64,000 nt of DNA, from the NCBI GenBank assembly GCA_963820545.1, contig CAWGAJ010000002.1, forward strand, positions 1,116,001 to 1,180,000, given 5' to 3'. Positions 51,894-61,909 of the stretch are shown here, one piece after another; the stretch's first letter is position 1, and every line of letters starts with the position of its first letter. The stretch comes from CAWGAJ01 sp963820545 (GTDB lineage Bacteria; Planctomycetota; Planctomycetia; Pirellulales; Thermoguttaceae). The position numbers were made by a program, and so were the translations under genes. The notes beneath the pieces are model-generated. The model was not told the DNA's origin, did not search any database, and saw only the letters and a list, made by a program, of their open reading frames with translations.

Positions 51894-54019
51894 CTCCGGG
51901 ACCCAGAGTTTTCCGCCGCCGCCGGATGTTTCGCCGTCGGGGGTCCAGAGTTTGCCTGGTTCGCCGCCGGCAGCGCCTGCTTCGGCCATTTCCTCTTTTT
52001 CCGCGGTGGGATGTCGTGCCAAGGTGCCGTCGGGGCGCAACAGGCCCACGTTGACCAGGATTTGAGTCAAGAGCTGCGGAACGTTCGGTTCGTTGAGATG
52101 CGCGGTTTCGATGTGCCGGATAAGCTCAACCGCCTCGGGCAGTTCCTGCCGTGCGAATCGCAACGACAACTCTTCCAGGTCCCAGATGGCGTGTGATTTT
52201 TCGGAGGTATCGGCGGCCAGGCGTCCGGCTTCAATGTACGCCAGCGCCCGATCAAAATCTTCTTCAGTGTGCGCGAGCGACATATAGGCCGGCAGTTGCT
52301 CTTTGCGTCCCGCGAAGCTCGGGCGATTGATGATTTCCGCGGCGAATTTCAAGATCCCGGTCCGGTGGTAATAACCCACGGCGCGCTGGAACGCCCGCAG
52401 CAGTTCCTCGTCGGAGAGGTTCTCCAATATCAAGCGCGCCAACCGCGTCAGGGGCAGAGGACTGATTTTGCCGGGATCGTGGTCGAGTGCTGCCAGGATC
52501 GGCAAGCCTAATTTTCCGCGTAGTTCGTTGAGATCGACGGTGCAGCGGTAAAGGTCGGCATAATGTTGCAGGACCAGGATCGCCCCCAGAAGTTTGTTGC
52601 GCAGACGCGGCTCGGCGGCGGCCTGGGCAGGCGAAAGGCCGCCCAGCACGCCCAGTTTCATTTCCGGCCAGCGATTTAGCACGGCATGGCGCTGATACTC
52701 GCCGAGCATTTTGTTCAGGGCAACGGTCTTTAATCCCTGCGGCGCTCGCCAACGCGGCTGAAGCAAATCTTCCGTGGCGGAGACAAAGTCAAATTCATCC
52801 GTTTTTTCTTCTCCTGCGAGCCATTCGCCGGCCAACGTGCTGATCATGCTTTTGACTTGGCCAAGATCCGCGGCGCTTAGGCCGATTAGTTGCAGTCGGG
52901 CTTCGCGGTCGGTCTGACGGCCGAAGAGAAACAACTGGCCCAACGATCGAGGCAGGTTGTGTGCCGTAATTGCTTCCAGCGATTCTGTTGCCGGGCGGTC
53001 AAGGAGCATGAAGATCGCCTTGGGCGGCGGTGCATCTTCGCTTACCAGCTCTGCCGCATTAAAGTTGATGGGCTTCAGGCGGGGATCGGAGAGCAGCGTT
53101 TCTTGCAGGCGCTCGACGTCGTTGACCGTCCAGGTGACATTCAAAAGCGAAGTTTCATCGCCCAGGGGATGATCGGCAAGCAGCATTGCCGTGGCTTCGG
53201 CCTCAACTGCGTCTTCCCAGGGGATATCGAGCGAAGCGTACTTTTCCCAGGCCGCGATGCAGCCGGAACTGTCGGCCAGCCAGCCGCGCAGGGTGGCCAA
53301 AGTCCGCCAGATCACAGAACTGTCGGGAAATTCATGTGCCAACTCGCTTAGCTTCCGCTCCGCACTAAGCCAGTCGCCGTATGCTATCGAGACAAAAGCC
53401 TGTGTAAAGCCGGCTTCCCAGGGGGCATTTTCCGGCAAAGGGCCAAATTGCGGATCCTTTTTAAGCAACAACGGCACATGGGGTGAACGGAACAAGTCAA
53501 TTAGCATTGCCGAGATGTTCTTGTCGTTTTTTTCCACGATCAGCAGGAATTGGAGCAAGGCCCGCCCAGGCAGCCATTGATCTTGATCGAGTAAAACCTG
53601 GGCCAATATTTCCGCCGCCTCGTAGGTTCGCCAAGACAACGCACCTTTAGCCTGGGCAAGTGCGCCCTGCAAGAAGTTCATGGCTGACATATTGTCTTTG
53701 ATGCCGCCGCAAGCATGGCCGATTCGGCCAAAGCGACCTGGTTGCCCGGGTATTTTTGCAAAAAAGCCGCTGCGTGAGTCCGCGCGGCGTCGAATTGGCC
53801 GGTCACGCGGAGCAGCAAGGCCTGATATGAGAGCAGGCATTGGCGGTCGCGGTTTGCAGGTTGTTCGCAGAGGCACATAATATGTTGCAGACAGCCGGCA
53901 AATTGCTCGCCTGCGATCATCTGATCGATTTTTTCCAATTCACTGAGGAAATCCGGGCAGCAGAATTTGATTTTCTTTCCGGTCGCGCCTGGGCAGGGAG
54001 TATATGCGTCGAGGGCCAT
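51891..54019 (-). CDS. SEC-C-motif protein with helical repeats (one apparent frameshift)
   Basis: About 709 residues from MALDAYTPCPGATGKKIKFC, an N-terminal SEC-C-like zinc motif (PCPGATGKKIKFCC; consensus CPCGSGKKyKkCC). The rest is helical, with TPR-like stretches (TGQFDAARTHAAAFLQKYPG; LSAERKLSELAHEFPDSSVI; AYMSLAHTEEDFDRALAYIE) and an acidic Gly-rich tail (TPDGETSGGGGKLWVPE). The frame switches at about 53695 in GCGGCGGC (one base appears missing), joining ALAESAMLAA to IKDNMSAMNFLQGALAQAKG. SEC-C motifs bind zinc and SecB in SecA; here they sit on an otherwise unknown protein. Its stop codon lies in the end of a MITE-like element. Confidence 0.7.
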
Positions 54020-54247
54020 GGGTCGATAAATAGGCTTGGAATACGATTGGTTTTTTAAAAACGCTTTCAGAATTGTCACAAAGGCATAATGTTACCATAA
54101 TGTCACGCTTCCGATACCCTTCCGTAGTGGGCGAAACAACATTTGAGATAAAGTGATGCTTGCGATACCACCCAAGCGGACTAGTTCGAAATGAAAATGC
54201 TTTGAATTCGGTTTGAGGAGAGGAGCATCGAGGCAGTGTGCATCCGC

Positions 54248-55234
54248 TCACTCCGATAATTTTCCCACCACTTGCAGACCTTGGATTAATAATAGCAGCA
54301 GGCCAACGACTGCCAGGAAATTTCGTACCTGATCGAACCAAGATGTTCTTGCGGGTGACAATTCCGCGGGAAGAGAAGTCATGGGGCTTCCAGCCCCGAT
54401 GGTCCTTGCCGCTGCTGGTTTTTGTTTGGGATTTGTGAAGGAAGAAGGGGCGGTTTGTGGGGGGCCCGTCTGCGGCTTGTTGTAAGCGGTGACTGCTGAC
54501 GGCGAAGTCTGCGCGCCAATCGCGGCCACGGGAACCAGGGAAGATGGCTGCACCCCAGCGATTGCCGTGGATTGGGCAGGCGCAGGCAGCCTTTGGAAAT
54601 CATTGGCCACGGAACCTAAAAACCAGCGCAAGCGGCCGCAGTAGCTGCCCGTGGTCTGACCAAATGCCGAGCCGAATAGGACCCCGGCGATTTCGCCGCG
54701 GTCGTTAAGTATCGGACCGCCGGAATCGCCGTTTCGGGCGGGGGCCGATAATTCGAGCATTTCAAATGGTTGATTGCTGCCCGGAGAAACATATTGAACG
54801 CACTGTCCGCTGACCGCCCGAAACCATCCGTTGCCGTAGCCGGCGATGGTTAAACGCTCGCCGGGTTGCGGCGCCTGAGTGGCCACGGGAAGCGGCGTGA
54901 CGTTGGGCCGCCAGATCGCCAATGCGGCCAGGTCCCAATCGCGATCGGTCTTCAAAACGGTCGCCGCCGAAGAGAAACCGTTGGGAAAGGCCACCCAAAT
55001 CGGTCCGGCAGCATCGCGGACCACGTGCCAGTTGGTGATCACCAGACCGTATGTATCGCTGACCGCGATCAAAGCCCCTGATCCATAAGACACTCCGTTC
55101 CGTTCGGGAGCGATGATCCGCACAATGGCCGGATGAGGCGATTGTCCTGATTGCGCATACTGAGCCCACGCCGCCGATGCCGCGCAAAGCGCAATCGTCA
55201 TCGCCAAAAAGCGCATCACATTGTGTTTGGACAT
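54248..55234 (-). CDS. exported trypsin-like serine protease with C-terminal membrane helix
   Basis: 328 residues. A signal peptide (MRFLAMTIALCAASAAWA) precedes a chymotrypsin-fold domain with a full catalytic triad: His70 (VITNWHVV), Asp101 (RDWDLAAL) and Ser171 (NGDSGGPIL). After about residue 215 comes a Pro/Ala/Gln/Ser-rich linker, then a membrane helix (FLAVVGLLLLLIQGL) at the C-terminus, so the protease is tethered with its domain outside the cytoplasm. There is no PDZ domain, unlike DegP/HtrA. The gene is intact. Confidence 0.88.
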   Translation of the reverse strand: MSKHNVMRFLAMTIALCAASAAWAQYAQSGQSPHPAIVRIIAPERNGVSYGSGALIAVSDTYGLVITNWHVVRDAAGPIWVAFPNGFSSAATVLKTDRDWDLAALAIWRPNVTPLPVATQAPQPGERLTIAGYGNGWFRAVSGQCVQYVSPGSNQPFEMLELSAPARNGDSGGPILNDRGEIAGVLFGSAFGQTTGSYCGRLRWFLGSVANDFQRLPAPAQSTAIAGVQPSSLVPVAAIGAQTSPSAVTAYNKPQTGPPQTAPSSFTNPKQKPAAARTIGAGSPMTSLPAELSPARTSWFDQVRNFLAVVGLLLLLIQGLQVVGKLSE

Positions 55235-55540
55235 CGCTTTTGTGCTGTTTTGTGTGAGATCTCTCCGTATCTTTTCGGGTGTTTTGCCGGCAAAAACACA
55301 GCCAGGATCGGCGGACTGTTAATATCCAAAGTACCCGCATAGCTGAAATTATCCCTAAAACAAGATCGTGCGGCGGCCTCCTTATATGGGGACTATTCGG
55401 ACTAAACACATTTAATACTGAATCATCAAGTATTTACCGAATCGGGATAAAATGGATCGCTGGTTTACAAACTGGCAGCGACTTTCCGCAACAAAAACCA
55501 GCTACAAAATTTCACTCACTCAAAGGGGGCTCGCAGGGAC
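55235..55540. other. intergenic region between divergent genes
   Basis: It holds the upstream regions of the protease (leftward) and the TIGR01777 gene (rightward). No heptad array, terminator or strong promoter was identified. Confidence 0.35.
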
Positions 55541-56881
55541 ATGCATACATTTGTCCAACGCGTGAATTTGCCGGTATCGGCCGAGGAGGCCTGTGCCTGG
55601 TACGAGCGGCCAGGAGCGTTGGAGCGGCTGATTCCACCTTGGGAAAGTGTGAAAATAATGCGGAGAACCGGCGGAATCGCCGACGGTGCGCGCGTGGAAC
55701 TGCTCGTGCATGTTGGCCCGTTTCCGCTGGTGTGGTTAATCGAGCACCGCGACTATCAACCGGGTTGTCAATTCCGCGACCTCGCGCTCCGCGGTCCTTT
55801 TGCCTATGGGGATCATCTGCACCGTTTTGAGCCTGGAGGCCCAACGTGGTGCGTACGGGAAGATAAAATTCAGTATGCTCTGCCGGGCGGTGCAGTGGGA
55901 GAATGGCTCACAGCGGCCTATGTCGAGCGGCAATTACGGCGTGTGTTTCGCTATCGAGATGATACCACTGTGCACGATTTGGCCCTTCATGCATGCTACG
56001 CCGCCCGTCCGCGAATGAAAATTGCCGTCAGCGGTTCCTCGGGACTTGTCGGTTCGGCCCTCACGCCGTTTCTGACCACCGGCGGTCACCAGGTGCGGCC
56101 CATCCGGCGTTGCAGCGCAACAGAGTGTTTTTGGGAGGAAACGGAACTAGACGCCGATGCAGTCGTTCATTTGGCGGGCGAAAATATTTCTGGCCGCTGG
56201 ACCCCGGACAAAAAAAGGCGGATTCGTTCCAGCCGCGTGGAAGGCGCCCGGGCGTTATGCCAATGGATATCTAAACAAAAGTGCCCGCCAAAAGTATTGG
56301 TGTGCGCATCGGCGAGCGGATATTACGGTCATCGGAACCAGGAATTACTCGACGAGCAAAGCAGCCCTGGAGAGAGTTTTTTGGCCGAAACGACGCAAGC
56401 CTGGGAAAAGGCGGCCGCGGAGATCCAAGAACAAGGTATTCGCCTGGTGTTACTGCGATTTGGAATCATTCTTAGTCCCCGAGGGGGCGCTTTGGCCAGA
56501 ATGCTGCCGCCTTTCCGCTGCGGCCTGGGCGGTCGCGTGGGCGATGGTCGACAGTATTGGAGTTGGATCTCCATAGACGATGTTTTGGGGGCGATTTATC
56601 AGGCCCTGATGACCGAGGCCTTGACAGGGCCGGTTAATGCCGTTGCGCCTCAGCCGGTGACTAATGCCGAGTTTGCCGCCATCCTAGGCGAAGTGCTGCA
56701 CCGGCCCGCGGTTTTTCCCCTACCCGCGGCGGCTGTAAAAGCAGTCTTCGGCGAGATGGGCAACGAGCTTTTACTTTCCAGCGCACGCGTGGTCCCGAAA
56801 CAATTGCTCGCAAGCGGCTATCGCTTTCGACATCCCGGACTCGCCGCTGCGCTACGGCATTTGTTGGGCAGATATCAATAG
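55541..56881 (+). CDS. TIGR01777 epimerase with N-terminal SRPBCC domain
   Basis: 446 residues in one frame. An N-terminal START/SRPBCC-like domain of about 155 residues (FVQRVNLPVSAEEACAWYER; VHVGPFPLVWLIEHRDYQPG; FAYGDHLHRFEP) is joined to an extended-SDR domain. The SDR part shows MKIAVSGSSGLVGSALTPFL (GxxGxxG), VVHLAGENISGRWTPDKKRR, SASGYYG (catalytic Tyr region without the classical spacing, as in TIGR01777), IRLVLLRFGIILSPRGGALA and WSWISIDDVLGAIYQAL. The fusion of SRPBCC and SDR is a known TIGR01777 layout. Substrate is unknown. It ends 8 bp before the convergent neighbour. Confidence 0.92.
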   Translation: MHTFVQRVNLPVSAEEACAWYERPGALERLIPPWESVKIMRRTGGIADGARVELLVHVGPFPLVWLIEHRDYQPGCQFRDLALRGPFAYGDHLHRFEPGGPTWCVREDKIQYALPGGAVGEWLTAAYVERQLRRVFRYRDDTTVHDLALHACYAARPRMKIAVSGSSGLVGSALTPFLTTGGHQVRPIRRCSATECFWEETELDADAVVHLAGENISGRWTPDKKRRIRSSRVEGARALCQWISKQKCPPKVLVCASASGYYGHRNQELLDEQSSPGESFLAETTQAWEKAAAEIQEQGIRLVLLRFGIILSPRGGALARMLPPFRCGLGGRVGDGRQYWSWISIDDVLGAIYQALMTEALTGPVNAVAPQPVTNAEFAAILGEVLHRPAVFPLPAAAVKAVFGEMGNELLLSSARVVPKQLLASGYRFRHPGLAAALRHLLGRYQ

Positions 56882-56889
56882 GAAAAGAA

Positions 56890-57729
56890 TTAGCGGTTGG
56901 CGTTGGGATAATAATCGCCGTAATTCATGAAGTATTGAGTAGCGTTAACGCCGTGCAAATTTTGCGTGTCGCGATCGAGGCGCAGGATATTAAGGCCTTG
57001 CACCCGGGAGTTGGTTTCCAAGCCGTGGATGTCGGCGCCAAACTGCTGGTTCATTCGTCCTTGGTCCAATGCCGGCCTGACGAGAGTGGTGTAATTATCG
57101 ATCGTGCCGTTGCTGTTTCCGCTGCGGAAGAGATTAAGATAAGGACTGGCTCCGGGGTTTGTTTGCTGATAACCGGAAAAAGGCTTGGGAGTAGTTTGCG
57201 GTGAAGCCGCGGCCGCGTTTCGAGCGGCTGCCTGACGACGATTTTGATCTTGGGCGTTTTGCATGGAGGTATAAGACTGTGCGGTGCCCGGGCGAGCGCG
57301 GGTGGGCGAATTTGGTGAGCCCGCGAGACCATGCAAGCCGGAAGGACGACCGCCGCTATCGGCTCCGTCCGCAGGAGCAGAACCCGCGGTTGGCGGCAGC
57401 CACTGATAATATCCTCCCCCTGAACTTGAGGAAGAATCGGTCGGCGCCACCGGCATCCTCTGCTGCATATTTGAATCGGACCTTTGCTGATATTGGCGCG
57501 ATGCACCCATGCGGGAAAGTCCCGATTGTTTTCGTTGTGTTTCACGCTGTTGCGCATCTTTCAATGCGCTGCGGTTTGTTTTCTCCTGAGACGTCGTTTT
57601 CTCCTGGAGGGGCGGAAGCGGCAGCGAAGAGGTGGGCGGTGCAATATCAGGCGATAATAAATCATCATTCGGGGAATTCAACATCCAGCCGAAAAGCACC
57701 ATGGTAGATAGCGTCAAGAGAGTACTCAT
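56890..57729 (-). CDS. exported low-complexity protein of unknown function
   Basis: 279 residues. A short hydrophobic N-terminus (MSTLLTLSTMVLFGWML) suggests export or anchoring. The rest is Ser/Gln/Pro/Gly-rich and probably disordered (RQYQQRSDSNMQQRMPVAPT; PQTTPKPFSGYQQTNPG), with a slightly more conserved-looking C-terminus (VRPALDQGRMNQQFGADIHG; LNILRLDRDTQNLHGVNATQ; YFMNYGDYYPNANR). No family recognised. The start is well supported by GAGGAG. Low-complexity exported proteins of this sort are frequent in planctomycetes. Confidence 0.6.
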   Translation of the reverse strand: MSTLLTLSTMVLFGWMLNSPNDDLLSPDIAPPTSSLPLPPLQEKTTSQEKTNRSALKDAQQRETQRKQSGLSRMGASRQYQQRSDSNMQQRMPVAPTDSSSSSGGGYYQWLPPTAGSAPADGADSGGRPSGLHGLAGSPNSPTRARPGTAQSYTSMQNAQDQNRRQAAARNAAAASPQTTPKPFSGYQQTNPGASPYLNLFRSGNSNGTIDNYTTLVRPALDQGRMNQQFGADIHGLETNSRVQGLNILRLDRDTQNLHGVNATQYFMNYGDYYPNANR

Positions 57730-57949
57730 GGATACAATCTCCTCATAGTGGCTGGAAATGCACGTTGCAGGCTGACAATAATCAGTATTTCCGCCATCTG
57801 TTAATCCATACGAATTTTACACTTTTACTGTTCAACAAGCAATATAAAGGACACTCTTTTAACCCCCATATTTAGTGGGTTTGGATTATTTTGATCTATG
57901 CTATGCCGTAGGAATTCTCCAATCACGGATTATTTACACCTCTATGCTA

Positions 57950-58999
57950 TTAGAATCCCGTCCGTCCCAGGTTGTAGCCTCGGCCCATGGTTTGGAAGCT
58001 CCGCACGGTGGAGCCGCCCAGCGAGGAGATGCCCAACAGCCGTTCCACGGGCGCGGTGACCTTGTTAATGAAGTTGTTAAACCCGATGAGGTTGTCTTCG
58101 GCGACGAACACCCGATCGCCGGGCAGCAATTGGTAGTTGGTGGTGGCGGAACCGCCGCGGGTGATGGCCGCGTAATCGACCGGGAGGATCTGCTCGCAGC
58201 CGAACCCGCCCGGCGCCGGCCGGGCCACCCACACCTCTTTGCTGGACAACTGCGAGAGGCCCCCCACCGTGGCAATGGCGTCCAACACGGTTTCGTTGCC
58301 GGTAATGGGAATCCGCCGCACGTTGTCGCCCAGGCCCGCCCCGTCGGTGATCACGTAAAACACCTTGCTGTTGTAGCCCAGCACGTCCACCGATAGTTCC
58401 GGGGAATCGAAAAACTGCGCTAAATGCTGCTGCAAGGCGATCTTGATCTCCGTGACCGTCTTTCCCGCCACGTGCACCACGCCGTAAGTGCGCAGATTGA
58501 TCGTGCCGTCCGGGCCCACCAAATACTGGCCGCTGACCTGCTGCGTGCCCGCCGTACGCAACAACTGCACCGAGATCTCCGGCGCACGGAGGATCTGCGA
58601 CAATTGCTGGGTAATGGCGCGGGTGGCCTCTTCGATGGTCATGCCGCCCACGCGGATCGGGCCGTAGGCCGGGCCGAGATTCACCGTGCCCTCGCCTTCC
58701 ACCAGGTAAGGACCCTCAATGGGCTGGTCCAAAAGCGTGCCCACGGCGCGGATCTGCAACACGTCGTAGACCTCGATGCGATAGGGCGGCAAAGGCACCA
58801 TCTTGAGCATCTCGATCTGCAAGATGTCGGGCGGCTCCACGCAATAGGCGGGCAGGGAGACCATGGATTTTTCCCGCGGCGGCTCCAGGGTCTGGGGCAC
58901 GGGCGCCTGGAGCGACTGGCTGAAATGGTCGAACGGCCGACAGCCGCTTATCGACATCAGCAGGCCCCCAACAAATAAGACCAGCCACACAAGGCGCAA
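57950..58999 (-). CDS. polysaccharide export lipoprotein (Wza-like)
   Basis: About 349 residues from a TTG at 58999; a GTG at 58990 is the alternative. This gives a compact lipoprotein signal (RLVWLVLFVGGLLMSISGC). The body has the polysaccharide biosynthesis/export domain (MVPLPPYRIEVYDVLQIRAV; YLVEGEGTVNLGPAYGPIRV; GMTIEEATRAITQQLSQILR) and SLBB-type repeats (LSVDVLGYNSKVFYVITDGA; VLDAIATVGGLSQLSSKEVW; LLPGDRVFVAEDN). A longer in-frame reading to 59305 translates dispersed repeats and is not credible. The chosen start codon lies in a heptad array (caaggcg type). Wza-like proteins form the outer-membrane exit for capsule or exopolysaccharide; no co-polymerase is adjacent. Confidence 0.87.
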   Translation of the reverse strand: MRLVWLVLFVGGLLMSISGCRPFDHFSQSLQAPVPQTLEPPREKSMVSLPAYCVEPPDILQIEMLKMVPLPPYRIEVYDVLQIRAVGTLLDQPIEGPYLVEGEGTVNLGPAYGPIRVGGMTIEEATRAITQQLSQILRAPEISVQLLRTAGTQQVSGQYLVGPDGTINLRTYGVVHVAGKTVTEIKIALQQHLAQFFDSPELSVDVLGYNSKVFYVITDGAGLGDNVRRIPITGNETVLDAIATVGGLSQLSSKEVWVARPAPGGFGCEQILPVDYAAITRGGSATTNYQLLPGDRVFVAEDNLIGFNNFINKVTAPVERLLGISSLGGSTVRSFQTMGRGYNLGRTGF

Positions 59000-59024
59000 G
59001 GTGCAAGGCGCAAGGTGGAAAATG
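58990..59024. repeat. heptad array supplying the Wza-like start region
   Basis: caaggcg, caaggtg, caaggcg, caaggtg, gaaaatg. On the minus strand the units read in part as CTTG-containing codons, and TTG or GTG in the first units can serve as start codons of the export lipoprotein. Confidence 0.7.
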
Positions 59025-59587
59025 CACTGCTTGCAAGCCGGGCACCGACCGGTACCATGCGTAGCATGGTCGGTTGGTCGTGGCACACCAGCGTCCAGTG
59101 GACCTTGTGCGGCACGGGCAAGATGCCCGCGGCACCCAGCGTTTTGTCTTTCCTGTAGGCCTGGCACTGGCTGACAAGCAGCCCGTGGCACCCGGCGGAG
59201 TAAGGCTTTATCCATGGGTTTGTAAGATGACTTTGAAAGTCGTCCTACGCTGTTTGTGAAACTAGGTAAATTGCCCGGTCTGGGCACATAATCCTCAAAG
59301 TCCACTTATTTTTAGCTGTCGAAATAATCGGCAAACTTTACCAGTTACTTTGCACTGATTTAACTACTTAACGAGTTTTTTCCCCGACGGGGAGAAGGAA
59401 AAAAACAAGCCCTTAATTCGCAGATGGGCGAATTAAGGGCTTGTTATTATGTTTGTATGCGTAATCAGTAGGGTTTACCTGACCAGGCCCTCTCCCCGAT
59501 CGACCATGCTACGCATGGTGCCCGGTGGTGCCCGGAGAGGGGACTTTTATTATAGGCTCTCCGAAGGGAGAGAGGATTTATAGATTT
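59025..59587. other. repeat-rich intergenic region
   Basis: It contains a GGTCGGTTGGTCG / ACCATGCTACGCATGGT hairpin family (59050, 59505), a GATGACTTTGAAAGTCGTCC palindrome (59225) related to one upstream of leuS at about 22632, the terminator at 59397, and inverted GAGAGGGG arms (59530-59575). No gene could be supported. Confidence 0.55.
59397..59444 (-). terminator. intrinsic terminator of the DUF1559 gene (minus strand)
   Basis: ACAAGCCCTTAATTCG pairs with CGAATTAAGGGCTTGT across a short loop (59405-59444). On the minus strand it is followed by a T-run (A-run at 59399-59405). It lies 144 bp beyond the stop of the gene at 59588. Confidence 0.75.
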
Positions 59588-60661
59588 TTAGTATTTATTC
59601 TCATCTAAGGGCGGGGCCTCTTGAGCGAGATTGTTGGGATCCATAATGCCGACATATCGATCCCAGGGACACATCAACTGCATGAATATAACCCGATCCA
59701 TATCGGTTTTCATAAACGATTGATGTCCACCGCAAAAGCTCACGACAACTCCGCCGGGATGGTTGGAGAACATCTTTTGATTGGGTGGAGGACTACCTGC
59801 TTGGTTGGGATTTGCCGGATTCATTTTTCCCCAGTTGAAACCTAAGATCAATGCATTATCCGGATTTGTATCACTCCATATATTTGAAGAATCAACTTGT
59901 GTGGAATTCTGAATAAGGGGCGCCCATTTGCCATCCTGATACTGTTCTCCTCCTACGGGTAAGGGGGGCACCGATGCCGAGTGTTCGGCAAGCATCAGAG
60001 TTGTAGATGTGCCGTCATGGGCCACAATGGAGCTCAGCCCTATACGCACAATATTTTCCGGATTGGGGAGAGGTGGAGGATTATCCTGGAATTGATCGGT
60101 AAATACGCCTTCCGCGGGTATTGCCAGAGCATTAGCTTTTGTGGTGGCGTCACTATTAGCAAAAGAATTTGGAGTTATCCGACCGACGTTAACCCGGTAG
60201 GACAACCACGAATCGTTGGGCGTGGGTGGAGTATTGTTGGGGCAAATCGCGATCCTCATGAAAACGCCCGGTATGGGATTATTCGCGACTGTATTATCAC
60301 CCGGGATTGGATTATCGGGATTGGTATTCGGGAAAGTCAGCTCTTTCCATAATTCGTGCAGATCGTTGCGATCAAGATAAGGGAGGATCGCTACGAACCA
60401 ACTAATTTTTCGTTGCTTTACAGTGGTGCTGCCTGTCAGGTAGCCGCGATATTCGTCGACATAGCCAGGAAAAGCGCCTTTTTGTCCTTCATATTGGAGC
60501 AAGGCCAAACTGATTTGTTTTTGGTTGTTTAAGCACTGTGCGCGACGGCCGGCTTCACGGGCCGATTGCACGGCAGGCATCAGCAGGCCGACCAACATAC
60601 CGATAATAGTTATTACCACCAACAACTCGACTAGCGTAAAAGCTGATTTTTTCCGGTACAT
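59588..60661 (-). CDS. DUF1559 prepilin-like protein
   Basis: 357 residues. The type IV pilin-like leader and helix read KKSAFTLVELLVVITIIGML, VGLLMPAVQSAREAGRRAQC (cleavage before Phe). DUF1559 features follow: LNNQKQISLALLQYEGQKGA (N-N-KQI-LAL-NYe), SSIVAHDGTSTTLMLAEHSA and the C-terminal H-x-G-G-x-x-x-x-x-CGGHQSFM box (NHPGGVVVSFCGGHQSFM). These proteins are hugely expanded in planctomycetes and are thought to be assembled by or exported with type II/IV-like machinery; the role is unknown. A strong ribosome-binding site (AAAGGAGG) supports the start. A second, diverged member lies next to it in the opposite orientation (60951). Confidence 0.93.
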   Translation of the reverse strand: MYRKKSAFTLVELLVVITIIGMLVGLLMPAVQSAREAGRRAQCLNNQKQISLALLQYEGQKGAFPGYVDEYRGYLTGSTTVKQRKISWFVAILPYLDRNDLHELWKELTFPNTNPDNPIPGDNTVANNPIPGVFMRIAICPNNTPPTPNDSWLSYRVNVGRITPNSFANSDATTKANALAIPAEGVFTDQFQDNPPPLPNPENIVRIGLSSIVAHDGTSTTLMLAEHSASVPPLPVGGEQYQDGKWAPLIQNSTQVDSSNIWSDTNPDNALILGFNWGKMNPANPNQAGSPPPNQKMFSNHPGGVVVSFCGGHQSFMKTDMDRVIFMQLMCPWDRYVGIMDPNNLAQEAPPLDENKY

Positions 60662-60770
60662 ACAGTCATCCTCCTTTGGCCCGTTCTAGTAATGCCTAAT
60701 ATTATACTCGCAAGAAATGGCAAGAACGTCAAGTTTTTTGTCGTTGGATTCAGAACATTGTTGCCAAACT

Positions 60771-60846
60771 TCCCCTCTCCCTTTTGGGTGAGGGCGAAAA
60801 ACGCGGATTTTCCCTTACCCTAACCCTCTCCCGGAGGGAGAGGGGA
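60771..60846. repeat. inverted CCCCTCTCCC / GGGAGAGGGG element
   Basis: CCCCTCTCCC at the left and GGGAGAGGGG at the right bracket about 55 bp with TTACCCTAACCC in the middle. Related GAGAGGGG arms occur at 59530-59575 on the other side of the DUF1559 gene. Confidence 0.55.
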
Positions 60847-60893
60847 CGCTTTAAGCTGGCATTTTTTGTAGCCTCGTGCGAAAATGATTATAG

Positions 60894-60921
60894 GCTTGAG
60901 GCTGGAAGCCTGAGGCTGGAT
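60894..60921. repeat. short heptad array
   Basis: gcttgag, gctggaa, gcctgag, gctggat. It ends 29 bp before the start codon of the second pseudopilin gene. Confidence 0.55.
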
Positions 60922-60950
60922 GTAAGAGTCAAAATCCATGGGGTGCAATG

Positions 60951-61818
60951 ATGAACTTGAGCAGAAAAAAACATGGCGGATTTACTTTGGTGGAATTGCT
61001 GGTGGTTATACTGATCATCAGCATCTTGGCGGCGTTATTATTGCCCGCTGTCAACAACGCTCGCGAAGTGCCGGGCCGCTCAGTGTATGAATAATCAATC
61101 AGAATTGGGAAAAGCAATTATCAGCTACGATAATATTAAAATACGCTTGCCGGGGGTTTTTAATCCACTTGTAGCCACTTCTTCAACTCCGACTCCTCCT
61201 TTTATCAATTGGGTTATGGCCATTTTTAGTGAGTTGGGACGTATGAATCTATGGGAAGATTGGCAGGATGGTTCAGGCACCTCGGTCAAGGTGGCGCAAT
61301 TGATCTGTCCATCGAATACTTTGATCGATCCAGTGGGTGGGTTGTCTTATGTGGTGAATCTAGGCGTATGCCCTGAAAACGCTATTCCCAGTCTGCCAAT
61401 TGATTACTCGCAGCGATTGTTTCGTAATCGGGCTGGCTGGGACGCTTCCGCTTTGAAAGTCGAGCCGGATATATCACTCGATGCCCCGAAATCCACGACA
61501 CGTACTGTAATGCTTTCCGAAAACTTGCAGGCCGGGCCATGGACTTATAATAATCCTCCGCTTGTCCCACTGGCCGGAGGATATTCGAGACTTTTGCCGT
61601 TAGCTTTTACTTGGCCTGCGAAGCTAGCCCTGCCAGATATAAACAAAGAAAAAATCATTGATGGACCCAGCGACACTCCTCCAGTACAAGGTCCGGATTT
61701 ATCCAGCTATCATAGGGGAAATATAATCGTGACCTTCTGTGACGGGCATGTGGAACAGATTCCCGAAACGACACTTTGCTGGGGAGACGCGGAAAATCCG
61801 CTCTACGGCGTCCCATAG
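60951..61818 (+). CDS. second DUF1559-like prepilin (frameshifted)
   Basis: The start ATG at 60951 gives MNLSRKKHGGFTLVELLVVI then LIISILAALLLPAVNNARE, a classic pseudopilin leader and helix. The frame stops at 61094. The rest continues in frame 1 with GRAAQCMNNQSELGKAIISY, a body of about 230 residues and the C-terminal SSYHRGNIIVTFCDGHVEQI box, which is the DUF1559 'H.gg...v.FcDGHv' motif. The switch is at about 61060 (GAAGTGCCGGGCC: one extra base or two missing). Corrected length is about 288 residues. Could be a sequence error or genuine decay; being a member of a large family, it is less certain to be functional than the essential genes. Confidence 0.8.
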
Positions 61819-61909
61819 AGCAATCTTTCGACCGCATAAAAATGAAGCCAAAGGCTAGTGGGGAGTGGCACTAAAGAGTTCTCCATCCAAGCTTAGAGCC
61901 ATTGCACAC

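Noticed and set aside
57950..59305. Longer reading of the Wza-like gene from 59305
   Set aside because: The extra 100 residues are translated dispersed repeats, and they would bury the lipoprotein signal peptide deep inside the protein.
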